A stretch of DNA of 36,629 bases from Thermoplasmata archaeon (GTDB taxonomy: Archaea; Thermoplasmatota; Thermoplasmata; UBA10834), in assembly GCA_025457815.1 (NCBI GenBank), contig JALOTQ010000005.1:1-36629 (forward strand), given 5' to 3'. The notes below the pieces were generated by a model. It worked only from the letters and a program-made list of their open reading frames with translations, searched no databases and was not told where the DNA came from. Shown here in pieces: positions 27,066-34,570 of the stretch; position 1 is the first letter of the stretch; every line of letters begins with the position of its first letter. Both the position numbers and the translations under genes were made by a program.

Positions 27066-28358
27066 TCATTTCTTCTTCTTGGTGGCGATCTCGTTGAGCG
27101 CCTTCAGGAAGGCGAGCACTTCCTCCCTCGTGTTGTAGTGCACGAAGGTCGCCCTCAGCATCGTCTTCGTCTTGTACTGTGCCGGAACTCTCGAGTAGTA
27201 GTCCTCGGCGCCGACAGCCAGAGCGTAGTCATCCCAGAGGGCCTTGGACACTTCGTGGTCGTCCAGCCCTTCGAGCTTGAATGCGAAGGTCGGGTCCCTG
27301 CCCATCTTCACGTTGACGTCTCGCGGGCCATAGAGCGTCAGCCCCGGGACATATCTGAGGCCGAGTATCTTGCCATATCCGTCGAGCACTATCCTGGAGA
27401 GGTCCTTCTCATAGGCCTCGATCTTCTCCATCGTCTGCTTGAGCTTCCCACTCCTCTGGGGCCCTGGCTTGGCCACGTCCTTGGATGATGGGTCGCCTAG
27501 CCAGACCAGGTAGTCGATGGCGCCCTTGATGGCGGCGAACATCGCCTGATCCCTGGTCCCGAGCTCCCACTTCTCCGGGCCGTGCTTCGGTGACGGGTCG
27601 ACCTTGTACGGATTGAGATTCTCGATGTGCTCCGGCTTCATGTACATGTAGCTGCCGTGCCTCGAGAAGAGCTTGTAACCTGAGAATACGTAGGCGTCGC
27701 AGCCGAGCTTCTTCACATCTGTCGGCCCATGAGCGACATGATGCACGCCATCCACGACGAACAGAGCCCCGGCCTCCTTCGCCATCTTGCCGATCTCGAC
27801 GAGATCCGAGCGGGTGCCGAGCACGTTGGAGGCGGCGGTCACGGCCACCACTTTCGTGTTCTTGTCTATCAGGCTCTTCATGTGCTCCATGTCGAGGAGG
27901 CCGCTCTCCAGGTGGAAGTTGGCGAACCTCACCTCTTTGATGAGGTCCATGCCCCCGAGCTCCGCCCACGGGTTGATGTTGGCGAAGTGCTCGTAGCCAG
28001 TCAGGACGATGTTCTCATCGCCCTTGAAGTCCCTGCTGAGCGCGTAACTCAGGGAGAAGAGCAGGCTCGTGCAGCTCTCGCCGGAAACGATGGTCTCGGG
28101 CCCGTCCGCCCTGAGAAGGTCGGCCACGGCCTTCCTGCCCTCGAGAATGACGTCTGATGCTCCCTTCGATTCGGGGAAGTAGTTGCCCACGTTCGCGCTC
28201 CAATCGACACGCGCGCGCGCCTCCGCCTCCGAGCTGCGCCTCGTGACCAAGGTGCCTGCCCCGTTGTCGAGGAACGCCCTCTTGCGGCCCGAGGGGTCAA
28301 CTTCAGCGGCCGGGAACTCCTTGCGGATCCTCCTGATAAGCTTGACGTCGAAGGTCAT
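27066..28358 (-). CDS. Class-V PLP-dependent aminotransferase (cysteine-desulfurase-like fold)
   Basis: ESCTSLLFSLSYAL, VVAVTAASNVLGTRSDL, ALFVVDGVHHVAHGPTDVKKLGCDAYVFSGYKLFSRHGSYMYM, ATFVHYNTREEV. Confidence 0.87.
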   Translation of the reverse strand: MTFDVKLIRRIRKEFPAAEVDPSGRKRAFLDNGAGTLVTRRSSEAEARARVDWSANVGNYFPESKGASDVILEGRKAVADLLRADGPETIVSGESCTSLLFSLSYALSRDFKGDENIVLTGYEHFANINPWAELGGMDLIKEVRFANFHLESGLLDMEHMKSLIDKNTKVVAVTAASNVLGTRSDLVEIGKMAKEAGALFVVDGVHHVAHGPTDVKKLGCDAYVFSGYKLFSRHGSYMYMKPEHIENLNPYKVDPSPKHGPEKWELGTRDQAMFAAIKGAIDYLVWLGDPSSKDVAKPGPQRSGKLKQTMEKIEAYEKDLSRIVLDGYGKILGLRYVPGLTLYGPRDVNVKMGRDPTFAFKLEGLDDHEVSKALWDDYALAVGAEDYYSRVPAQYKTKTMLRATFVHYNTREEVLAFLKALNEIATKKKK

Positions 28359-28422
28359 GTGTGGGTGTATGGCAAGCGGGTTGATAAGAATTAGTCTGCC
28401 CTTGAAGGTGAATCAGGCGTCT

Positions 28423-28656
28423 TCAGCGGCATGAGCTGTGCTTGATGGCCCTCTTCGGACAGGCGTCGACGCATGCGCAGCACTGCACACATCCATCGAT
28501 GTTGGGGGCGGTCGTCTTACCCTTGACTAGCTCGTAGACGCCCGCGGGGCAGACATCCACGCACTTGCCTATGCCCTCGCACCTGTCGTAATCCACGGAG
28601 ATGACGACGCCGATCGACTCGCTCTTCCACTTCCTGACGGCGGCCAAGGAAAGCAC
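28423..28656 (-). CDS. Dicluster ferredoxin with incomplete first Cys motif
   Basis: CEGIGKCVDVCP and CVQCCACVDACPKRAI; GTG start at 28656 (internal GTG starts also possible). Confidence 0.82.
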   Translation of the reverse strand: MLSLAAVRKWKSESIGVVISVDYDRCEGIGKCVDVCPAGVYELVKGKTTAPNIDGCVQCCACVDACPKRAIKHSSCR

Positions 28657-28657
28657 C

Positions 28658-29593
28658 CTACAGTATCTGCTTCCATCTGAAGAACGCCCAGAGAGCCGCG
28701 ACGGCCGTTGCGGAGATGATGATCACTATCCAGAATGCGTGCTCCGCGTCCTCGAACGGCAGCCCTACGTTCATGCTGAACCAGCTCGCGATCATCATCG
28801 GCAGTATCAGTATGAGGCTGATGGTTGTGAGCGTCTTCATGACGGTAGAGAGTGAGTTGGCGATGGCGGACTCGTAGGCGTTCAGTATGTTCGACATTAT
28901 CTCCCGGTAGATGGTGGTCATCTCGTAGAGCTGCGCGACGTCGTTCTCCAGGTCCTCCAGCGTGTCCAGCCTTTCCTTCGTGAGGTTCAGGTGCTTGGCC
29001 CTCGGGAGCATCGAGATGGCGTTGAGGTTGGACAGCAGCGCCGTGTTGAGGAGAATCAGGCCGTTGCTCAGCGCGAAGGCCGATGATGCCACGTTCTGCC
29101 GCTTCGGGCTGAGGATCTTCTCCTGGATGCCCGAGATGGTCCTCTCCATCGGCCTTACCTTGCGCTCGATATCCCGGTTGACCTTCCGGATTAGCGCGAT
29201 GAAGAGGTCGTCCTTCGTGTCTACCCTCAGCCTCCGCTTCGTCTCGGACGTGAGGTCCTGATGCGTGAAGGTGGACCCGATCCTGACAGTGATGATTCTG
29301 TCCTTCGTCAGGAAGAGCCCGGTGGGCATCGTCTCGATCCTGTCGCCGTTCCTCTCCTCTGAGAGCAGGTTCCTGAGCACCAGGAGGTCATAGGCCTCTT
29401 CGCTCTCCACCCTGGCTCGCTCGTTGGGGTCGAGACAGTCGGCGACATCCTGAAGGTCCAGCCCGAACTCCCTGTGGAGCAGCTCCACCTCGTCCGGCGA
29501 AGGGGCGATGGCGTCGATCCAAAGAGCGTCCCGAATCCTTGACGGACCCAGCTCCTTGAGCTCGCCCTCCTCCGGATGATAGAACTTGAACAT
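28658..29593 (-). CDS. CorA-like divalent cation transporter
   Basis: Cytosolic domain with LWIDAIAPSPDEVELLHREFGL; two C-terminal TMs separated by SWFSMNVGLPFEDAEHAFW. Confidence 0.85.
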   Translation of the reverse strand: MFKFYHPEEGELKELGPSRIRDALWIDAIAPSPDEVELLHREFGLDLQDVADCLDPNERARVESEEAYDLLVLRNLLSEERNGDRIETMPTGLFLTKDRIITVRIGSTFTHQDLTSETKRRLRVDTKDDLFIALIRKVNRDIERKVRPMERTISGIQEKILSPKRQNVASSAFALSNGLILLNTALLSNLNAISMLPRAKHLNLTKERLDTLEDLENDVAQLYEMTTIYREIMSNILNAYESAIANSLSTVMKTLTTISLILILPMMIASWFSMNVGLPFEDAEHAFWIVIIISATAVAALWAFFRWKQIL

Positions 29594-29689
29594 AGCCTGG
29601 CCTCCAGCTGCCTGCCCCCGGAAGCCCGTACCTGAGATATAGGCTTTCAGGGACGTACAGACATGTGCAAGGCTGCCCTCCGGTCGGCC

Positions 29690-30322
29690 TCAGTGGTACG
29701 GATTGCCCCACCGGTCCAGGAAGAAGTTGTCACCGACCGGTTTCCGCTCTGGCCTGACCTTCTCGGCCTCCTTCTGCTTGTCGGAGAGAAGGGAATCGTC
29801 TGTCCCCGGGTAGCCCACAATGACGCAGGTTATGACGACATTCTCCTCCGGGATGCCGAAGATAGCCTTCGCCTTCAGGGGATCGTAGCCCGCGATCGGA
29901 TGGGCCAGAAGCCCCAGCTCCGTCGCCCTGAGCTCCAGCTGGCCAATGGCGAGGCCTGTCGAGAATAGGAAGTAGTCCCTCTTGTCGCTCAACTGGCAGT
30001 CGTCCGGAGGTTTCGCGGACACTATCAGGATCAGGGGAGCCTTGGTCGCCCACACATTGCCCTTGGACAGAGTCTCCTTGGCCTTCGCCAAGGCCTCCTG
30101 ACCCTTGCACAGGACTATCCGCCAAGGCTGGTTGTTGAAGCAGCTGGCCGAGAGCCTCGCGGCCTCTATGAGAGCCTCGATCTTGTCGTCCTCTACAGGG
30201 CGTTCCGATATCGCTCTTCTCGCTCTCCTCGTGCGGACCGCTTCGGCTACATCCAAATCCTCACCAAGCGGAGAATCAATCACATCGGATTTAGAGTATT
30301 CACCGATTTTCCGATGGGTCAC
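29690..30322 (-). CDS. Nitroreductase-family flavoprotein
   Basis: EAVRTRRARRAISERPVEDDKIEALIEAARLSASCFNNQPWRIVLCKG, GLAIGQLELRATELGLLAHPIAGYD. The track start is TTG at 30340; GTG at 30322 gives a GTGA overlap with the upstream stop. Confidence 0.82.
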   Translation of the reverse strand: MTHRKIGEYSKSDVIDSPLGEDLDVAEAVRTRRARRAISERPVEDDKIEALIEAARLSASCFNNQPWRIVLCKGQEALAKAKETLSKGNVWATKAPLILIVSAKPPDDCQLSDKRDYFLFSTGLAIGQLELRATELGLLAHPIAGYDPLKAKAIFGIPEENVVITCVIVGYPGTDDSLLSDKQKEAEKVRPERKPVGDNFFLDRWGNPYH

Positions 30323-31116
30323 GCCCTGAACGACTTCCAAGATATCGCGTAGCCAGTGCCCTTCTTCAGATCTGCGACGGCGCTGAGCAGCTGGTCCACG
30401 GATTCCCTGGTCCCGCAGAAGACCACGTCCACCCCTCGGCTCATCGCGCTCATGGCGGACTCGACGGGTGCGTGGACGGTGTACATCTCCTCGGTTGCCT
30501 TCGACAAAAGTGACGCCCCGACCGCATCGCCAGCAGCAAGGAGGCCCGGGGATAGCTTCTCTATCTGCTCCCTGACGCGGTCCACATCCACTCCTTTGGA
30601 GCCGCCCTCCGTCTCGGACGGCGTCTCGATCACCAAGAGCTGGCCCAGCTCGAGGTCCACGATGCCTTCGAGCGCGCCTATACGGACGTCGTCTCCCTCC
30701 CGGGCGTCCTCGAGGGCGATGCCTTTGGAGGACGACCGCCTGCCAGGTATCGCCATCAACATGCCGTCTTCCATGGTCAGGCCGACGGACTTACCTCTCT
30801 TGACGTCTGCGCCAGCGATGGCGACGCAGGTGTCGACCACCCTTATCTTGCGCAGTATCCCGTCGACCTCGTGCTTGATGCCTGTGAAATGCTCCTGCAG
30901 CATCTGCATGCCGCGACGGCTGGGCTTCAGCTTCCCGACGGCCTCCTTCACCAGGCCTTCCTTCCTCATCTCCGCGATGTACTGGCTGACGGCCTGGACG
31001 GTGATGTCGAGCTTCGCCGCCACATCCTTCAGCTTCGCGTGGGGAGATTCGAGGATCTCGACCAGGATCAGCATCTCAGTGTTCCTCTTGAGGTCCCTCA
31101 GGTTCCGTCCTGTCAC
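30319..31116 (-). CDS. Archaeal wHTH transcriptional regulator with C-terminal ligand/effector-like domain
   Basis: TEMLILVEILESPHAKLKDVAAKLDITVQAVSQYIAEMRKEGLVKE (wHTH) followed by about 190 aa; GTG start overlapping the upstream stop. Confidence 0.78.
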   Translation of the reverse strand: MTGRNLRDLKRNTEMLILVEILESPHAKLKDVAAKLDITVQAVSQYIAEMRKEGLVKEAVGKLKPSRRGMQMLQEHFTGIKHEVDGILRKIRVVDTCVAIAGADVKRGKSVGLTMEDGMLMAIPGRRSSSKGIALEDAREGDDVRIGALEGIVDLELGQLLVIETPSETEGGSKGVDVDRVREQIEKLSPGLLAAGDAVGASLLSKATEEMYTVHAPVESAMSAMSRGVDVVFCGTRESVDQLLSAVADLKKGTGYAISWKSFRA

Positions 31117-32375
31117 TTCCTCACCCCCTCTCTCGTGATCTCCCTGACCATCTCGTCCGAGCTGCAGAGCGGAATCGCTCCCGAGCTAATCAAGTCCTTC
31201 ACGATGCCGTCCGCCTTGCCACCGACGAAGTCTACGGTTCGTCCCGTCTCGGGGCGCAGGACCAGGAGCCTCTTCCCCATTTCGAGAGCTGCCTTCGCGG
31301 CCTCCATGTTCTTCAAATTGCCTGGCCCGACGGGGAACGGGGACACGACGACGAAGTCCGCCTCCTTGATGAGCCTGAGATTCTCCAGGTGCGCTGAATC
31401 GCTGATTGCCGCAAAAGGCATCTCGGCGACCGTCGGGACGTGGAGGTCCTTGGCGTTCTCGAAATCGGAGTCGAGCACGTTGAGCACCCCGGTGGAAACC
31501 CCGAAGCCCGCATCCAGAAGCGCCTTCATCAAAGGCCCCCCGACACCGCCCCCGCAGAGGATGTGCACCCTCCCTCCATGCCTCGGGGCTGTCGACAGCG
31601 TCGAGTGGGGCATCACATAGACGGCGTTCGTGAACGGGTCCTTTCTGACAACCACGTCGACGCCGTACACGCTCTGAATCGTCTCCGGCCTCAGCACCTC
31701 GGCTGGGGGGCCGATGGCTTCCAGCCATCCGTTGCTGAGGAGGGCGATCCTGTCACAGTATCGGGCGGCCATGTTGACGTCGTGAAGCACGGAGATGACC
31801 GTGATGCCCTCCTTCTTGTTCAGGCTCCTGATGAGGTCCATGACCTCGAGCTGTCCGTTGATGTCGAGGTAGACCGTGGGCTCGTCCAGCAGGAGGGCCT
31901 TGGGGCTCTGTGCTATCGCACGCGCTATGACGACCCTCTGCCTCTCTCCCCCGCTGAGCGCGAAGAACGGCCTCCCCGCGAACTTCCAGGTGTCCGTCCT
32001 CTCCATGGCGCTCTGGACCGCGTCCGCATCCTTCTTGGAGGCTCCCGCGAGCCTGTTGCTCCTGTGGGGGATCCTCCCCATCATCACGATGTCGTACGCG
32101 GAGAACGTGAAGTCCGTCGAGGAACTCTGAGGTACAACGGCAAAGGTCTTTGCCAGATCCTCCGGAGGCATCTCCTGGATGGGTCGGCCGTCTATCAGTA
32201 TCGAGCCAGGATCGGAGCGCAAGTAGTTCATGACGCATCTCAACAGAGTGGTCTTGCCGGACCCGTTCGGCCCCATCAGACCCAGGAATTCCCCAGAGTC
32301 GACCTCCAGCTCGACGTTCCTTAGGACCCTCTTCTCCCCGAAAGAGTAGGAAAGGTTGCGGACCGCGAGCTTCAT
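31113..32375 (-). CDS. btuD: Corrinoid/iron-siderophore ABC transporter ATP-binding protein with C-terminal extension (BtuD-like)
   Basis: Starts at MKLAVRNLSYSFGEKRVLRNVELEV with GGGGGAGG upstream; MGPNGSGKTTLL, FALSGGERQRVVIARAIAQSPKALLLDEPTVYLD; extension GRVHILCGGGVGGPLMKALLDAGFGVSTGVLNVLDSDF. The 761-aa track ORF is a read-through into a wrong frame of the permease gene. Confidence 0.88.
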   Translation of the reverse strand: MKLAVRNLSYSFGEKRVLRNVELEVDSGEFLGLMGPNGSGKTTLLRCVMNYLRSDPGSILIDGRPIQEMPPEDLAKTFAVVPQSSSTDFTFSAYDIVMMGRIPHRSNRLAGASKKDADAVQSAMERTDTWKFAGRPFFALSGGERQRVVIARAIAQSPKALLLDEPTVYLDINGQLEVMDLIRSLNKKEGITVISVLHDVNMAARYCDRIALLSNGWLEAIGPPAEVLRPETIQSVYGVDVVVRKDPFTNAVYVMPHSTLSTAPRHGGRVHILCGGGVGGPLMKALLDAGFGVSTGVLNVLDSDFENAKDLHVPTVAEMPFAAISDSAHLENLRLIKEADFVVVSPFPVGPGNLKNMEAAKAALEMGKRLLVLRPETGRTVDFVGGKADGIVKDLISSGAIPLCSSDEMVREITREGVRK

Positions 32376-33472
32376 GTTGCCTCCCCCGAAAGCCTGTTTC
32401 GTCTGAGGAGATACAGGAAGAACGGCCCTCCGCAGAGCGCGGTTATGATGCCCACTGGAAGTTCCGTCGGGGCGATCACGGCCCTCGCGGCCGTGTCGGC
32501 GATTATCAGGAATATGGCCCCTGTGAGGGTCGCCGCTGGAACCAGGATCCTGTGGTCGGCTCCGACAACGAGCCTCACCATGTGCGGGACGATGAGGCCC
32601 ACGAATCCGATGACGCCCGTGAAGGCGACCGCGGCGGCGGTGATGACAGCCGCGACGACCAGCATGATGGTCTTGAGGCTCTCGGGGTCTACCCCGAGGT
32701 TGTGAGCGGTCTCTTCGCCAAGGAGAAGTGCGTTGAGGTCCCGGCTGAAGATGAAGACGATCAGTATCCCCACGGCTGCCGCCAGTGCGACCACGTAGAA
32801 CCCTGTCCATGAAGCACCCGAGAAGCTCCCGAGGAGCCAGAAGATTATCCTGTGGAACTGCTGGCCGGCAAAGTAGATCATCAGGGAGACCATGGACCCC
32901 AAGAACGCGGCGACCGCCACACCTGACAGAAGAAGCGTGTTGACGTAGACCTTGCCTCCGACAGTACCGAGCGAGTAGACCGCGAAAACCGTCACAAGAG
33001 CCGTCGTGAAGGCCAATGCCGGTGTCATGAGTGCCCCGAAGAGCGCTGTGGTGCTGATGCCGACGATCCCCGCAAGGACCGCGCCGACCGACGCACCCGA
33101 TGACACGCCCACAATGTAGGGGTCGGCCATCGGGTTCCTGAAGACGGCCTGCATCGCCGTCCCGGCGCAGGCAAGGGCCGCACCGACCGCGGCTGCGAGC
33201 AACACGCGCGGCACGCGCACCTGCCAGATGATGTTGATGTGGCTCTCGGAGTAGTTCGCGTCGCTCCCGAAGATTATCCCGAAGGCCTCGTCGAACGGCA
33301 TGTACTCCGGCTCTCCGGGACCGATCGGGCCGATGCTGCCAACGAGTATGGCCACGAATGAGGAGAGAAGTAGTCCTGCGACGAGCAGGACTAGCCATAT
33401 GAACCTCCGTCTCATCACGCTGACGAAGTCCACTCCCTCGCTGACGCTCTCCTTCCTGGGCAGTGCTCTCAC
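32372..33472 (-). CDS. btuC: FecCD/BtuC-family ABC transporter permease
   Basis: About 10 TMs; ALACAGTAMQAVFRNPMADPYIVGVSSGASVGAVLA, FIGLIVPHMVR-type motif (FVGLIVPHMVRLVVG); ATGA overlap with the ATPase gene. Confidence 0.9.
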   Translation of the reverse strand: MRALPRKESVSEGVDFVSVMRRRFIWLVLLVAGLLLSSFVAILVGSIGPIGPGEPEYMPFDEAFGIIFGSDANYSESHINIIWQVRVPRVLLAAAVGAALACAGTAMQAVFRNPMADPYIVGVSSGASVGAVLAGIVGISTTALFGALMTPALAFTTALVTVFAVYSLGTVGGKVYVNTLLLSGVAVAAFLGSMVSLMIYFAGQQFHRIIFWLLGSFSGASWTGFYVVALAAAVGILIVFIFSRDLNALLLGEETAHNLGVDPESLKTIMLVVAAVITAAAVAFTGVIGFVGLIVPHMVRLVVGADHRILVPAATLTGAIFLIIADTAARAVIAPTELPVGIITALCGGPFFLYLLRRNRLSGEAT

Positions 33473-33483
33473 CTGTGACGTCT

Positions 33484-34434
33484 CTACGGGAACAGCTCCG
33501 GGTGAATTATCGCCGCGAGCTCCTCCAGGCAGTCCACGATCCTCGGGCCGTACCGGCTGAGCAGGTTCGCATCCATGCCGTAGATGTCACCATTCTGCAC
33601 GGCGGCTATGGTGTCCCACCCGGACCGGTTGAGATACGTGTCCTCGCTGAGGGTGGACCACGGGCCCGTCGTGTAGACTATGATGTCCGGGTTCTGCGCG
33701 ATTACGAACTCGCTCTCGACCATGGGGTACTCGGAACTCGTGTTGTGCGCGATGTTCTCCCCGCCCGCTGCGATCATCAGATCGTCGCCGAAGGACCCTG
33801 GACCGTAGGTCCAGAACCCCATGAAATCGTCGTATTCGATGTACACCTTCGGCTTGTCGACTCCGTCAGCCAAGGTCTTGTTCGTCACCGCGTCGATCCT
33901 CTGGGACAGCTCCTCCGCGACCTGGTCTGCCTCGTTCACGTGGCCGGTTATGACACCCGCGAGCCGGATCGTCTTAAGCACGTCCTCAAGCGTGCGGTCG
34001 GCAAGCAGAACGTAAGGAATGCCCTGGGCGGAGAGCTGCTCCAGCTCAGCGAGTGGCACGAGGTCCCCACCGACTATGAGGTCGGGCTGCAATGCGACGA
34101 CCGCCTCGATGTTGAGATAGTAGCTGCCGACCTTGGGGAGCAGGGCCGCCTCGGCCGGGTAGTCGCTGTAGTCGTCAACGCCCACGACCTGTGGGCCGGC
34201 GCCGATTGCGAAGAGTATCTCCGTCGGCGATGGCGCGATCGAGACTATTCGTTCGGGGACACCGGCCAGGGTGACTGTTCGGCCGTAGTCGTCGACCACG
34301 GTGAACCCCTCCTCCGGTTCCGACATCGTGACTCCGACGAGATATCCTCCCGCGAAGGCGAATACCCCCGTAAGAAGTACGACCAGGACTGTCCAGACTA
34401 TCCTTGTGGATTTGCTCATCCCTTGTGATGCCAT
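33484..34434 (-). CDS. btuF: ABC transporter substrate-binding protein (BtuF/FepB-like), membrane anchored
   Basis: N-terminal TM; VPERIVSIAPSPTEILFAIGAGPQVVGVDDYSDYP, NIEAVVALQPDLIVGGD, GWDTIAAVQNGDIYGMD; GGAGG SD. Confidence 0.87.
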   Translation of the reverse strand: MASQGMSKSTRIVWTVLVVLLTGVFAFAGGYLVGVTMSEPEEGFTVVDDYGRTVTLAGVPERIVSIAPSPTEILFAIGAGPQVVGVDDYSDYPAEAALLPKVGSYYLNIEAVVALQPDLIVGGDLVPLAELEQLSAQGIPYVLLADRTLEDVLKTIRLAGVITGHVNEADQVAEELSQRIDAVTNKTLADGVDKPKVYIEYDDFMGFWTYGPGSFGDDLMIAAGGENIAHNTSSEYPMVESEFVIAQNPDIIVYTTGPWSTLSEDTYLNRSGWDTIAAVQNGDIYGMDANLLSRYGPRIVDCLEELAAIIHPELFP

Positions 34435-34436
34435 GC

Positions 34437-34459
34437 GTGTGCCTCCTGTTAAAGCACAC
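34437..34459 (-). promoter_or_regulatory. Potential SD-sequestering hairpin before btuF-like gene
   Basis: Minus strand GTGTGC-TTTAACAGGAG-GCACAC, 2 nt before the ATG; AGGAG of the SD lies in the loop and the next G in the stem. Confidence 0.4.
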
Positions 34460-34570
34460 TTGAAATAATGAAAGTATATTTGAATGTTCCTACGACTCGA
34501 GCCCCAGCTCGGAGACCGAGGATGAAAAATCAGGACGTAAGTGGTTTAGGGGCCTCTGGGGCCCGCGTCT

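Noticed and set aside
28423-29593. CorA-ferredoxin pair as part of the nitroreductase/importer operon
   Set aside because: About 100 bp and a TATA-like CTATATCTC upstream of CorA separate it from the nitroreductase; treated as its own unit.
31440-32324. 294-aa plus-strand ORF
   Set aside because: Antisense to the ABC ATPase with intact Walker and signature motifs.
32376-33398. N-terminal 341 aa of the 761-aa track ORF
   Set aside because: Arg/His/Gly-rich out-of-frame translation of the FecCD permease; the real ATPase start is the ATG at 32375 with a GGGGGAGG SD.
33463-34428. 321-aa plus-strand ORF
   Set aside because: Complete antisense of the BtuF-like gene, no motif, shadow ORF.
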